Source: Asanoa iriomotensis (GTDB lineage: Bacteria > Actinomycetota > Actinomycetes > Mycobacteriales > Micromonosporaceae). From it: a DNA stretch of 64,000 bases. The translations under genes were made by a program, and so were the position numbers. Below the pieces are notes generated by a model, which saw only the letters and a program-made list of their open reading frames with translations, ran no database searches and was not told where the DNA came from. Where the stretch lies: the NCBI RefSeq assembly GCF_016862515.1, contig NZ_BONC01000014.1, positions 62,001 through 126,000 of the forward strand. The letters are read 5' to 3'. Each line of letters opens with the position of its first letter. Within the stretch, counting starts at the first letter, position 1. Of this stretch, positions 1-7,759 are shown one piece after another.

Positions 1-681
1 GTCGAGGAGCTGCTGGAGCTGGTCGGCCTCGACCCGTCGTACGCGGGCCGGTTGCCGCACTCGCTCTCCGGCGGCGAGCAGCAGCGGGTCGCGCTGGCCC
101 GGGCGCTCGCGCCGGAGCCGGACATCCTGCTGCTCGACGAGCCGTTCTCGGCGCTCGACGCGGAGCTGCGGTCCAGCACCCGCCGGGCGGTCGCGGCGAC
201 GCTGCGGGCAACCCGTACCACCGCGTTGCTCGTCACCCACGACCAGAGCGAGGCGATGTCGCTGGCCGACCGGGTGGCGGTGCTGCGCGACGGTGTGGTC
301 CGGCAGGAGGGCACGGCGCGGGACGTCTACCTGCACCCGGTCGACCTCGACGTCGCCGGCTTCGTCGGCGAAATCGTCGACCTGCCGGCCACCTTCGCCG
401 GCGCGACCGCGGCCACGCCGCTGGGGCCGGTGGCGCTGCGGGAGCATGCGGTCGGCAGCGGGCTCGCGCACGTCCGGCCCGAGCAGATCGAGCCGGCCGA
501 GGACGGCACCGAGGCCGAGGTCACCGACGTCGAGTTGCACGGTGGCTTCGGCGTCGTCCGCGCCAAATGCGGGCCGGTCCAGGTGACCGCCCGCTGGCCG
601 ACCCACCTGCTGCCGCAGCCGGGCTCGGTGGTCCGGGTGCGCGTGCGCGGGGCGGCGGTGCTCGCGTCAGGCGAGGTGTAG
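1..681 (+). CDS. ABC transporter ATP-binding protein, C-terminal part (5' end outside window)
   Basis: The frame is open from the first base, so the gene begins upstream of the window and the Walker A region is missing. What remains shows the ABC signature SGGEQQR, Walker B (DILLLDEPF followed by SALD) and the switch histidine in [10 protein letters not shown]-terminal region of about 110 residues looks like a TOBE-type regulatory domain. This layout fits importers of the spermidine, iron or thiamine class (CUT1/PotA-like), where the protein would power substrate uptake from the cytoplasmic face. The substrate cannot be told. The 3' end overlaps the convergent M56 peptidase gene by 15 bases. 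Confidence 0.85.
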   Translation, partial: VEELLELVGLDPSYAGRLPHSLSGGEQQRVALARALAPEPDILLLDEPFSALDAELRSSTRRAVAATLRATRTTALLVTHDQSEAMSLADRVAVLRDGVVRQEGTARDVYLHPVDLDVAGFVGEIVDLPATFAGATAATPLGPVALREHAVGSGLAHVRPEQIEPAEDGTEAEVTDVELHGGFGVVRAKCGPVQVTARWPTHLLPQPGSVVRVRVRGAAVLASGEV

Positions 682-1539
682 CCAGGCGGTCGCGACGGCG
701 ACGAACTCGAACGCGGCGGTCGCGGTGACGGCGGCGATGGCGACCACGATGGCGGCCGGGCCGGCGAGGCGGGTCCAGCGGCCGTGCGGCGCAGGCCGCC
801 GCAGGGCGCTGACCCGACCGATCACGCTCGCACCGCCGAGGGCGAGCTGAGGCCTGGTCGCCAGCGCGGCCTTGGCGACGCACCGGGCGACGAGGCCGCG
901 GTCGCCGACCTGCCGGGCGGCCTCCTCGTCGGCCCACCGCTCGGCGTGGTGGGCAACCGCGTCCCGCAGCGGGACGAGCAGGGGGTTGACCGCCGCGGCC
1001 GCCGCCGCCAGCGCGGTCAGCCGGTGGTGGCGGTGCCGGAGGTGCGCGTGCTCGTGGGCGAGCACCACCTGGCGTTCGCGGCCGTCGAGGGTGCGCAGCA
1101 GCCCGGTGGTGATCAGGATGTGGCCCGGGTTGCCGGGCACCGCGACCGCGTGCGGCGCCTCCCAGTCGGCGACGACCAGCCCGGCCGCGCCGGGTGAGCC
1201 GGCCGACCGCAGCTCGCGGTGGGTGTCGCGGCGCGTGCGCACGTCCCGGAACAGCCGCCAGGCGCCCCAGCCGAGCAGGGCGGCGGCCACCAGCGCGACC
1301 GGCCCCGGCACGGGCTTCGGCAGGCCGGGCAGATGGTCGAAGGCGGCCAGCGGCGGCAGGTCGTCGAGCAGGGTCAGGGCCAGAAAGCTCAGGCACGCGG
1401 CGTACGCGGTGGCGGCGCCGACGGCGGCCAGGGTGAGGCCGCGGGTGACCGCGGCGGGGGAGGTGTGCCGGGCGGCCGCTTTCGAGACCGCGACGAGCAG
1501 CACGGACAGCAGCGCGGGCAGGTAGACGGCGAAGGTCAC
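667..1539 (-). CDS. M56-family (BlaR1-like) membrane zinc peptidase
   Basis: A 290-residue membrane protein with hydrophobic segments at the N-terminus (about 5-25 and 35-60), near residues 80-95 and at the C-terminus. The zinc motif HEHAH lies in the middle, with a downstream ADEEAA glutamate as probable third ligand. BlaR1/MecR1-type peptidases of this family cleave or inactivate a partner BlaI repressor after sensing envelope stress. Here no penicillin-binding sensor domain follows, so the signal is unknown. The gene overlaps blaI by four bases and is translated after it, as expected for a cognate pair. The small BlaI/M56 arrangement is common in actinobacteria. Confidence 0.85.
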   Translation of the reverse strand: MTFAVYLPALLSVLLVAVSKAAARHTSPAAVTRGLTLAAVGAATAYAACLSFLALTLLDDLPPLAAFDHLPGLPKPVPGPVALVAAALLGWGAWRLFRDVRTRRDTHRELRSAGSPGAAGLVVADWEAPHAVAVPGNPGHILITTGLLRTLDGRERQVVLAHEHAHLRHRHHRLTALAAAAAAVNPLLVPLRDAVAHHAERWADEEAARQVGDRGLVARCVAKAALATRPQLALGGASVIGRVSALRRPAPHGRWTRLAGPAAIVVAIAAVTATAAFEFVAVATAWLHLA

Positions 1540-1907
1540 GGCGTCTCTTTCAGCAGGGCGCGCAGCACCTCGGCGTCGGCGTCGTCGAGGCCCTCGGCGA
1601 ACTGCTGGAGCACCACGGCACGGTCGGGACGGCCGGCGAGGGTCGCGCGCATCCGGCGGGCCGCCTCGGCGGCTTCGGCGTGGCGCGGCCAGTAGACGTG
1701 GCCGCGACCGAGCGGCCGGCGCTGCACGGCGTCTTTCTCCAGGAGCCGGATGAGGATCGTCTGGACCGTGTTGTAGGCGAGGTCGTGCGGCAGCGCCCGC
1801 TGCACGTCGGCGGCGCTCATCGGCTCGCCGGCCGCGGCCAGCGTGGCCAGCACCTCGGCCTCGAGCGCGCCGTGCGGCCGGCGCCCGGCACTCGGCGTCA
1901 CCGCCAT
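1536..1907 (-). CDS. BlaI/MecI/CopY-family transcriptional repressor
   Basis: A 123-residue winged-helix repressor. The N-terminal half has the family's DNA-binding region (residues about 12-80, including YNTVQTILIRLLEKD). The C-terminal half is the helical dimerisation arm. Start ATG is preceded by GGAGGTGG. The gene is first in a two-gene operon with the M56 peptidase and is divergent from a methyltransferase gene. A palindrome at 1944-1958 in the shared promoter fits the TACA/TGTA operators of this family, so autoregulation and control of the divergent genes are likely. A second copy lies at 2724-2738. Confidence 0.9.
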   Translation of the reverse strand: MAVTPSAGRRPHGALEAEVLATLAAAGEPMSAADVQRALPHDLAYNTVQTILIRLLEKDAVQRRPLGRGHVYWPRHAEAAEAARRMRATLAGRPDRAVVLQQFAEGLDDADAEVLRALLKETP

Positions 1908-1943
1908 CCGCCCACCTCCGTTCCTTTCGTTACGAACCTAGCA

Positions 1944-1958
1944 CCTACACGTTGTAGG
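1944..1958. promoter_or_regulatory. Probable BlaI operator, copy 1
   Basis: CCTACACGTTGTAGG is a perfect inverted repeat with 6-base arms CCTACA/TGTAGG around a 3-base centre. It lies between the divergent blaI and methyltransferase genes. BlaI-family operators carry TACA and TGTA half-sites, usually two bases apart; the spacer here is three. The flanks AGCA and AG match copy 2. Confidence 0.7.
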
Positions 1959-1984
1959 AGGAAGTCGTCGAAAGGGTGTAAATC

Positions 1985-2737
1985 ATGAGTGACTACGCGA
2001 GTGTGTTCCGCGACGCCGCCGCGGCGGCCCGCTACGACGAGGAGGTGTTCGCGGCGGGGGGTTGGGCGGCCGAGGTCGACCGGCGGCAGCGGGCCCGCCT
2101 GCGGCGGTGGGTCGGTGAGGCGTTCCCGCCGGGCAGCCGGCCGGTGCAGCACGACTTCGCCTGCGGCTCCGGGCGCACGCTGGCGATGTTCGAGGGGCTG
2201 GTGGCCGGCGCGCACGGCTACGACACCTCGGCGACGATGCTGGCCCGGGCCCGGCGCCGCCTGCCCGGCGCGGCGTTGCACCTGATCGAGGAAGGCGTGC
2301 CGGCGGAGCCGGTCCGGGCCGGCGCGCCGGTGCTGGTGACGGCGTTTCGCTTCCTGCTCAACGCGCCTGCGGAGGCCAGAGTGGCGGCCCTGTCGTTCGC
2401 CGCGCTTGCGCTGCCCGACCCGTCCTCCGGCTATCTGCTGGTCGAGAACCACGGCCCGCGTGGCTCGTTGCGGGCGGTGGGCCGGCGGCGGCATCGCGGG
2501 CAGCGGTGGTTCGCCGAACTGTCGCACGGCGAGGTGGCCGACCTGCTCGGGCGGCACGGCTTCGCGATCGTGGACCGGTTCGGTTTCGCGCTGGCACCTG
2601 CGGGCACGTACTCCCGTGGATGGTCCCGCCCGCTGGCCCAGGTGCTGGACGCGGTGTCCGACCGGGTGCCGCACGCCGCGATCGCGACGGACGTGGTCTA
2701 CGTCGCGCGTCGGTTTGACAGCACCTACAACTTGTAG
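1985..2737 (+). CDS. Class I SAM-dependent methyltransferase
   Basis: A 250-residue protein with a Rossmann-type SAM site: motif I HDFACGSGR near residue 58, an acidic turn GYDTS, and a later strand LLVENHG. The ATG at 1985 follows GAAAGGG. The substrate is unknown. The gene lies between two copies of the BlaI-type operator; its last codons and stop are part of the second copy, so the coding end and the regulatory site have evolved together. Its neighbours handle lipid carriers (PAP2, DedA), which suggests an envelope-related substrate, but that is inference only. Confidence 0.8.
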   Translation: MSDYASVFRDAAAAARYDEEVFAAGGWAAEVDRRQRARLRRWVGEAFPPGSRPVQHDFACGSGRTLAMFEGLVAGAHGYDTSATMLARARRRLPGAALHLIEEGVPAEPVRAGAPVLVTAFRFLLNAPAEARVAALSFAALALPDPSSGYLLVENHGPRGSLRAVGRRRHRGQRWFAELSHGEVADLLGRHGFAIVDRFGFALAPAGTYSRGWSRPLAQVLDAVSDRVPHAAIATDVVYVARRFDSTYNL

Positions 2738-2738
2738 G
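2724..2738. promoter_or_regulatory. Probable BlaI operator, copy 2, overlapping a stop codon
   Basis: CCTACAACTTGTAGG repeats the arms and most of the flanks of the site at 1944-1958 and differs only in the 3-base centre. It contains the stop codon of the methyltransferase (TAG, 2735-2737) and lies 11 bases before the PAP2 start at 2750. It probably gives the PAP2-DedA pair its own BlaI-controlled promoter, or acts as a second repression site. Confidence 0.7.
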
Positions 2739-2749
2739 AGTTTGGAAGG

Positions 2750-3283
2750 GTGAACTACGCGATCTTCCAGGCGATCAACGGGCTCGCCGGCCGGGTCGAC
2801 GCCGTCGACGACCCCTTCGAACTCGCCGCCGTCTGGCTGATCGTGGTGCTGTTCGTGGTCGCCGCCGCCAGAGCCGCGCTGGCGCTCCGGCGCCGACAGT
2901 ATCGGCAGCTCGCGGAGGTCGCCGCGACGCTGGCGGTGGCGTTCCTGCTCGGGTCCCTGGTGGGCGCGTTCGGCATCGAGCAACGGCCGTTCCAGTCGCA
3001 CCACGTGCACCAGTTGCTCGCGCACGCCCCGGGCACGTCGTTGCCGAGCGACCACGCCACCGCGGCGTTCACCCTGGCTCTGGCGGTCGGCTGGTTCCTG
3101 GACCGGTCCTGGGGGCTCGTGCTGCTGGCCGGCGCCGTGCTCGTCGGGTTCGCCCGCGTCTGGGTCGGCGTGCACTACCCGGCCGACGTGCTGGCCAGCC
3201 TGCTGATCGCGGTGATCGCGGTCGGGGTCGTCGCGTTCGCCGCGCGGCTGCTGCGCGGTCGCCTGGCGGTGGGCGGATCGTGA
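2750..3283 (+). CDS. PAP2-superfamily lipid phosphatase (BcrC-like)
   Basis: A 177-residue integral membrane protein with about five hydrophobic segments. Type 2 phosphatidic acid phosphatase motifs are visible: EQRPF in the first motif, LPSDHA in the second (Asp replaces the usual Gly of PSGH), and ARVWVGVHYPAD in the third, with the catalytic histidine. Enzymes of this size often dephosphorylate undecaprenyl pyrophosphate outside the membrane, recycling the peptidoglycan carrier and giving bacitracin tolerance. GTG start. The gene overlaps dedA by four bases (GTGA), so the two are translationally coupled, and it sits just after BlaI operator copy 2. Confidence 0.85.
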   Translation: MNYAIFQAINGLAGRVDAVDDPFELAAVWLIVVLFVVAAARAALALRRRQYRQLAEVAATLAVAFLLGSLVGAFGIEQRPFQSHHVHQLLAHAPGTSLPSDHATAAFTLALAVGWFLDRSWGLVLLAGAVLVGFARVWVGVHYPADVLASLLIAVIAVGVVAFAARLLRGRLAVGGS

Positions 3284-3891
3284 ACGTCGTCGACCCGCAG
3301 TCGTTGATCTCGACACTCGGCATCGCCGGTGTCCTGGCGGTCGTGTTCGCCGAGTCCGGCCTGCTGATCGGCTTCTTCCTGCCGGGCGACTCGCTGCTGT
3401 TCACGGTCGGCCTGTTGATCGCCGACGGCCGTTACGTGCACGTGCCGCTCTGGCTCGCCTGCCTGCTGATCTCCATCGCGGCGGTGGCCGGCGACCAGGT
3501 GGGCTACCTGTTCGGCAAGCGCGTCGGTCCGCGGATATTCAGCCGCCCCGACTCGCGCTTCTTCAAGCGCGAGAACCTCGTGCGCGCGGAGGACTTCTTC
3601 CGCCGGCACGGCGGCCGCTCGATCGTGCTGGCCCGGTTCGTCCCGGTGGTCCGGACCTTCACACCGATCGTCGCGGGCGCGAGCCGGATGCCCTACCGGA
3701 CGTTCGTCTGGTTCAACATCCTCGGCGGCGTCCTCTGGGGCTGCGGCGTGACCATCGCGGGCTACTTCCTGGGCCAGATCGCCTTCGTGCACAACAACGT
3801 CGAACTGATCCTCGTGGCCATCGTCGCGATCTCCCTGCTCCCGATCGCGATCCAGTTCCTCCGCTCCCGTCACCACTCGAAAGTCGGCTGA
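3280..3891 (+). CDS. DedA-family membrane protein
   Basis: A 203-residue protein with the DedA (SNARE-associated/VTT) pattern: a re-entrant region with GFFLPGDSLL near residue 30 and the signature RFVPVVRTFTPIVAG near residue 125, followed by C-terminal membrane helices. DedA proteins are required for envelope integrity, and some return undecaprenyl phosphate across the membrane. Coupling with a PAP2 phosphatase gives a plausible two-step carrier recycling unit: dephosphorylation, then flipping. GTG start at the overlap with the PAP2 gene. Confidence 0.88.
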   Translation: MNVVDPQSLISTLGIAGVLAVVFAESGLLIGFFLPGDSLLFTVGLLIADGRYVHVPLWLACLLISIAAVAGDQVGYLFGKRVGPRIFSRPDSRFFKRENLVRAEDFFRRHGGRSIVLARFVPVVRTFTPIVAGASRMPYRTFVWFNILGGVLWGCGVTIAGYFLGQIAFVHNNVELILVAIVAISLLPIAIQFLRSRHHSKVG

Positions 3892-3922
3892 CCCGCAGGC
3901 GGCGGTCGGCTAGCCTGCGCCG

Positions 3923-4423
3923 GTGGCGGCTAGGGCGTACGACGAACTGCGGGCCGACGAGGCGGCCGTGTGGGATCGGTTCTACGCGGAGTTCGCGTTC
4001 CGACCCCGCGTGCGTGAGTTTCCAGCGATCAAGGAGCCGGCGCCGTCGGTGACGTGGTCACTGGCGAGCGTCGACGACAGCGCCGTGGATCGGCTGGCCG
4101 AGGTCGTGCATGAGGCGTTGGCGACTCTGGCCGGGAGCGGGTCTGTCCTGGCCCTGGATTGGCAGCATCCCTGCTACCGCGTCTGGCCGAGTCGCATCGG
4201 CCCGGACACCGTCGATCCGCCCGCCAGCCCGGGTTGGCCGCTGTCGCCGTATCCCGATGGCGACTACTTCATCTACCTCGCCGAGGACTTCCGGTTCGGC
4301 ACGTTCGGCCACCCGTGGGAGCTGTCGCTGTGCGTATTCGGGGCTGAGCTTCTGCGTCTGACCGAGGTCGATCTGCACGAGCTGCTCGGCGACCCGATGC
4401 GCCGTACCCCCGTGATCGCGTGA
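3923..4423 (+). CDS. DUF2716-family protein
   Basis: A 166-residue soluble protein without signal peptide or membrane segment. The pattern WDRFYAEF near the N-terminus, LDWQHPCYR in the middle and YLAEDFRFGTFGHPWE toward the C-terminus matches my memory of the DUF2716 family common in actinobacteria. Function unknown. GTG start chosen at 3923; no strong ribosome binding site is visible, so a leaderless start is possible. Confidence 0.7.
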   Translation: MAARAYDELRADEAAVWDRFYAEFAFRPRVREFPAIKEPAPSVTWSLASVDDSAVDRLAEVVHEALATLAGSGSVLALDWQHPCYRVWPSRIGPDTVDPPASPGWPLSPYPDGDYFIYLAEDFRFGTFGHPWELSLCVFGAELLRLTEVDLHELLGDPMRRTPVIA

Positions 4424-4454
4424 ACCCGGGGGTGCGTCCGCTAGGTTGCTCCGC

Positions 4455-5402
4455 ATGCGTAGGTGGCCGATCGGTCTTGGCCTCTGGTTCCTGGTGTTGG
4501 CGACCGCCGAGGGCGCCTGCCTGGTAGCCGTCTGGCGATTCTTCGTGCGCTCGCGGCACGGGCAGCTGCTCGACACCGTGGCGTTGGCGGGCAACTGGAT
4601 CGGCCAGAACCGGATCGAGGGCATCGTCGACGCGGCGTTGAACACCGTGTCGGTGGTGTCGCTGGTCGGCGCGACCGCCACGATCGGGTTCATCGCCCTG
4701 ATCCGGCGGCGGGCCGCGGTCGCCCTCGGCGCGATCGTGCTCATCGCCGGCGCGACCGTGACCACGCAGGTGCTCAAGAGACTTATCGAGCGCCCGCAGC
4801 TCGGGGTCGACGTCGAGCGGGCGGCGGCCGGCAACAGCCTGCCGAGCGGGCACGCCACGGTGGCCGCGGCCGTCGTCGTCGCGCTCGTGCTGGTGCTGCC
4901 GGCGCGGGTGCGCGGCGTGGTCGCCGTGATCGGCGCCGCGGCGGCCGCGCTCGTCGGGGTCGCCACGCTGTCGGCCGGCTGGCACCGGCCCAGCGACGTG
5001 GCTGCGGCGTTCCTCGTCGTCGGCGTGTGGGCGAACATCGCCGGGCTGTTCATCCTCGTGGCCCAACGGACACACGGCGCGGTCGTGTACGGCATGACCA
5101 ACAAGTACGCGGTGGCCGTGCTCGGCCTGGCCGGGCTCGTCCTGCTCGCCGGCGCGGCCATCGCGATGAAGCTGACCGACCAGGTGCTGACGACCCCGAC
5201 CGACGACTTGAGCCGGAACCGGTTGCTGACCGCGTACGGCGGCGGCGCGCTCGGCATCGCCGGCACGGCCAGCCTCGTCGTCGGCGCCGTGTTGTTGACC
5301 GCGCACCGGGTCGTGCCGCAGGCCGTGCCGCCCCCGGTGCACTCGGCCCGCTCGGGGGGCATCCCGGAGGAGGTCAAAGACGGGCCTGCAGAAACGCCGT
5401 GA
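4455..5402 (+). CDS. PAP2-superfamily phosphatase, larger membrane form
   Basis: About 315 residues with many hydrophobic segments. The phosphatase motifs are complete: KRLIERPQL, then SLPSGHAT, then GWHRPSDV with the catalytic histidine. It is larger than the BcrC-like gene at 2750 because of extra C-terminal helices (residues about 215-300). The probable reaction is dephosphorylation of a lipid phosphate or pyrophosphate at the outer membrane face. ATG 4455 is preferred to the in-frame TTG at 4446. The 3' end overlaps the convergent esterase gene by 29 bases. Confidence 0.82.
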   Translation: MRRWPIGLGLWFLVLATAEGACLVAVWRFFVRSRHGQLLDTVALAGNWIGQNRIEGIVDAALNTVSVVSLVGATATIGFIALIRRRAAVALGAIVLIAGATVTTQVLKRLIERPQLGVDVERAAAGNSLPSGHATVAAAVVVALVLVLPARVRGVVAVIGAAAAALVGVATLSAGWHRPSDVAAAFLVVGVWANIAGLFILVAQRTHGAVVYGMTNKYAVAVLGLAGLVLLAGAAIAMKLTDQVLTTPTDDLSRNRLLTAYGGGALGIAGTASLVVGAVLLTAHRVVPQAVPPPVHSARSGGIPEEVKDGPAETP

Positions 5403-6321
5403 TCTCGGCGCGGGCGGCCTTGGCCTGCGTGGGCACCATGCCGGGCATGCTGAGGAACGCGTGGCCCGCGCCCGGGTGCTCGGTGAGCCGCACGGGTGTG
5501 CCGGCCGCGCGTAGCCGCGCCGCGTAGGCGTGCCCCTGGTCGGCCAACGGGTCGAGCGTCGGCACGACGACGAGCGCCGGTGCCAGCCCGCTGAGGTCGT
5601 CGGCGTAGAGCGGCGACAGCGCGCGCGGATCGGTGCCCTCCGGAGCGGCCAGCCGGCGGAACAGCTTCATCTGCGCGACGGTCAGCGTCGGGCTGTCGCC
5701 GTGCGCGGTCATCGACGGATAGTCCAGGGCCGTGGCGGTCAGGTCGACGCACGGGTTGACCAGCACCTGGGCCCGCAGGTCCAGATTGGACTCCCGTGCC
5801 CGGAGCGCGGCCAGAGCGGTGACGATCGAGCCGGCACTCTCGCCGAACACCGCGACCCGGGCCGGATCGATGCCCCACGGCGCGGCGTCGCGCACGATCC
5901 GGCTCAGGGCTTGCCAGCCGTCGTCGACCGCGGCGGACATCGGCACCCCGGACGCGACGAGCCGGTGCTCGACCGAGACGACCACCGCGGGGAGGCGCCC
6001 GGCCAGGTGGCTGTTGATCCAGTCGCTCTGCACGGCGGTGCCCACGAAGCCGCCGCCGTGCACGTGCAGCACGAGCGGCAGGGCTGCCGCCTCGACGCGG
6101 GCCGGCGAAGGGCGGTAGACCCGGACCCGAAGGGTCGGGCTCAGGTCCTGCCATTCGATCGTGGTGCCGCGGTCGGGGAACCCGGTGACGACCCGCATCA
6201 GCGGCGAGGACCGCCGCCGGTTCTCCGCGTCGCGGAAGGCGTCCAGCGCCTCGGCCGGCATCGCCAGCCAGTCGGGCTCCTTGCGCACGGCGCTGAGCAA
6301 CCGGATCGCGAGCGTGGTCAT
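5374..6321 (-). CDS. Alpha/beta hydrolase, hormone-sensitive-lipase (HSL) family
   Basis: A 315-residue esterase with the HSL oxyanion motif HGGGF near residue 90, nucleophile elbow GESAG near residue 165, and a late acid/histidine pair (TLDPLAD; HPGAGHAF). A strong GAGGAGGAG ribosome binding site precedes the ATG. It is divergent from a tetR gene across a 69-base region full of palindromes. A second HSL-type hydrolase lies just after tetR, so this looks like a small regulated ester-degradation locus. Confidence 0.88.
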   Translation of the reverse strand: MTTLAIRLLSAVRKEPDWLAMPAEALDAFRDAENRRRSSPLMRVVTGFPDRGTTIEWQDLSPTLRVRVYRPSPARVEAAALPLVLHVHGGGFVGTAVQSDWINSHLAGRLPAVVVSVEHRLVASGVPMSAAVDDGWQALSRIVRDAAPWGIDPARVAVFGESAGSIVTALAALRARESNLDLRAQVLVNPCVDLTATALDYPSMTAHGDSPTLTVAQMKLFRRLAAPEGTDPRALSPLYADDLSGLAPALVVVPTLDPLADQGHAYAARLRAAGTPVRLTEHPGAGHAFLSMPGMVPTQAKAARAEITAFLQARL

Positions 6322-6338
6322 GGCTCCTCCTCAGGTTT

Positions 6339-6383
6339 CGATACTGCCAGTATCGATACCGACGGTAGCATAATTCGGTATCG
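6339..6383. promoter_or_regulatory. TetR operator region with two inverted repeats
   Basis: The divergent promoter holds CGATACTGCCAGTATCG (6339-6355), an inverted repeat with 8-base arms around one central base. It overlaps a second pair, CGATACCG at 6354-6361 and CGGTATCG at 6376-6383. The shared CGATAC core fits a TetR dimer controlling both the esterase and tetR. CATAAT at 6369-6374 is a possible -10 box for tetR. Confidence 0.65.
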
Positions 6384-6390
6384 TGTGACC

Positions 6391-6939
6391 ATGGCCTTCA
6401 CCGCCCGGCCGCCGGGCCGTCCCCGTTCCAGCGTCGACGCCACGGTCTTTGCGGCGACGCTGCGCACGATCGACGAGCTCGGCTACACGCACGCGACCGT
6501 GGACCGGATCGCCGCCGCGGCCGGGGTCGCGAAGACCACGATCTACCGCCGCTGGCCGTCGAAGGGCGCGCTGATCGCCGCCTGCCTCCTGGACGCGTTC
6601 GGTGCGCCGCCACTGGCCGGCGACACCCGCGCGGAGATCATGACGTCGGCCATCCGCTGGGGTGCCGCGAAGATCAGCGAACCCGGCGTCGGCGGGGCCT
6701 TCGCGGGCGTGTTCACCGACGCGATCAACGACCCGGCCCTGCGCGAGATCCTGTCTTCGCAGTTCCAGGAGCCCTACCGGCTGGCGCTCCAGGAGGCGTT
6801 GCACGAACCCTCGCAACGGGTCCTGTTCTTCATCGACGTCGTCACCGGCACCCTGCTCCACCGGATGGGCATGACCGGCGAGCCGATGGCCGAGTCCGAC
6901 GTCGACGCCCTCGTCGAGCTGGTCCTGTGCGCGCTGTGA
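6391..6939 (+). CDS. TetR/AcrR-family transcriptional regulator
   Basis: A 182-residue regulator. The N-terminal helix-turn-helix is clear (VDRIAAAAGVAKTTIYRRWPSK, residues about 31-52, broken here only for description). The C-terminal domain is helical and ligand-binding in the family. The frame stays open far upstream, but ATG 6391 is the first start that places the HTH at the normal distance. The gene ends 16 bases before a second esterase gene and is divergent from the first, so it probably represses both in response to an ester or its product. Confidence 0.88.
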   Translation: MAFTARPPGRPRSSVDATVFAATLRTIDELGYTHATVDRIAAAAGVAKTTIYRRWPSKGALIAACLLDAFGAPPLAGDTRAEIMTSAIRWGAAKISEPGVGGAFAGVFTDAINDPALREILSSQFQEPYRLALQEALHEPSQRVLFFIDVVTGTLLHRMGMTGEPMAESDVDALVELVLCAL

Positions 6940-6955
6940 CGATCTATCCTGCGGT

Positions 6956-7759
6956 GTGCTGATCGACGACATCGTCGCGCTGCGAGCAGGCTCCCGCTCC
7001 CGCGCCGCGGCCCGCAGGCCAGGCCCACCGATGCACACCGAGGACCGGGAGGTCGGCGGCGTCCCGGTGCGCGTCTACCAGCCGGACGCCAGCCCGGTGG
7101 TGGTCTACCTGCACGGCGGCGGCTTCGTCATCTGCGACCTGGAAACCCACGACCCGCTGGTACGCCGTCTCGCGGCGGCGACAGGCGCATGCGTGGTGGC
7201 GGTCGACTACCGCCGAGCCCCGGAGCACCCGTTCCCGGCCGCGGTCGACGACGCGGTAGCGGTCCTGACCGCGCTGGCCCGCGATGTGGTGCCGCTCGCG
7301 GTGGCCGGCGACTCCGCCGGCGGCATGCTCGCGGTCCTGGCCGCACTGCGCGTGCCCACGATCCCGCTGCGCGCCCAACTGCTGATGTGCCCGAACGCCG
7401 ACCCAACCCTGTCCTCACCGAGCGCGACGGAGTTCGGCGCCGAAACGCTCCGGCAGTGGATCGACATGTGGCTGCCGGACCCGGCGCTCCACCCGTCACC
7501 TGAGGTCAACCTGCTGGCCGCGAACCTCAGCGGCCTGCCACCGACGCTGCTGGTCACCGCGGAGAACGACGCCCTGCGTGACGAGGGCGAGGCGTTGGCG
7601 GCGCGCCTCACGGACGCCGGCGTCGAGGTCCGCCACTGGCGTGAAGAGGGCGCGGAACACAACTTCCCGACGCTGCGCGACACCTCACCCGCGGCGGCGG
7701 CTGCCGAGGATCGGTACCTGGCCGCGGCGGCCGCCCTGCTCCGCGCTCGTCAGCAGTAG
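6956..7759 (+). CDS. Alpha/beta hydrolase, HSL family (second copy)
   Basis: A 267-residue esterase, shorter than its neighbour at 5374. It has HGGGFVICD, the nucleophile elbow GDSAGG and the late motif EGAEHNF with the probable catalytic histidine. GTG start at 6956, 16 bases after tetR, so it is probably co-transcribed with tetR. Substrate unknown; the family acts on short- to medium-chain esters in the cytoplasm. The 3' end overlaps the convergent secreted-protein gene by 10 bases. Confidence 0.85.
   Translation: MLIDDIVALRAGSRSRAAARRPGPPMHTEDREVGGVPVRVYQPDASPVVVYLHGGGFVICDLETHDPLVRRLAAATGACVVAVDYRRAPEHPFPAAVDDAVAVLTALARDVVPLAVAGDSAGGMLAVLAALRVPTIPLRAQLLMCPNADPTLSSPSATEFGAETLRQWIDMWLPDPALHPSPEVNLLAANLSGLPPTLLVTAENDALRDEGEALAARLTDAGVEVRHWREEGAEHNFPTLRDTSPAAAAAEDRYLAAAAALLRARQQ

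Noticed and set aside
4058-6154. A very long minus-strand open frame across the DUF2716, PAP2 and esterase genes
   Set aside because: It is an antisense shadow; the overlapping genes have clear motifs and this one is Arg/Ala/Thr/Pro-rich low complexity.
5530-6390. The long upstream extension of the TetR reading frame
   Set aside because: It is antisense to the esterase gene, and ATG 6391 gives a TetR of normal length with its HTH in the right place.
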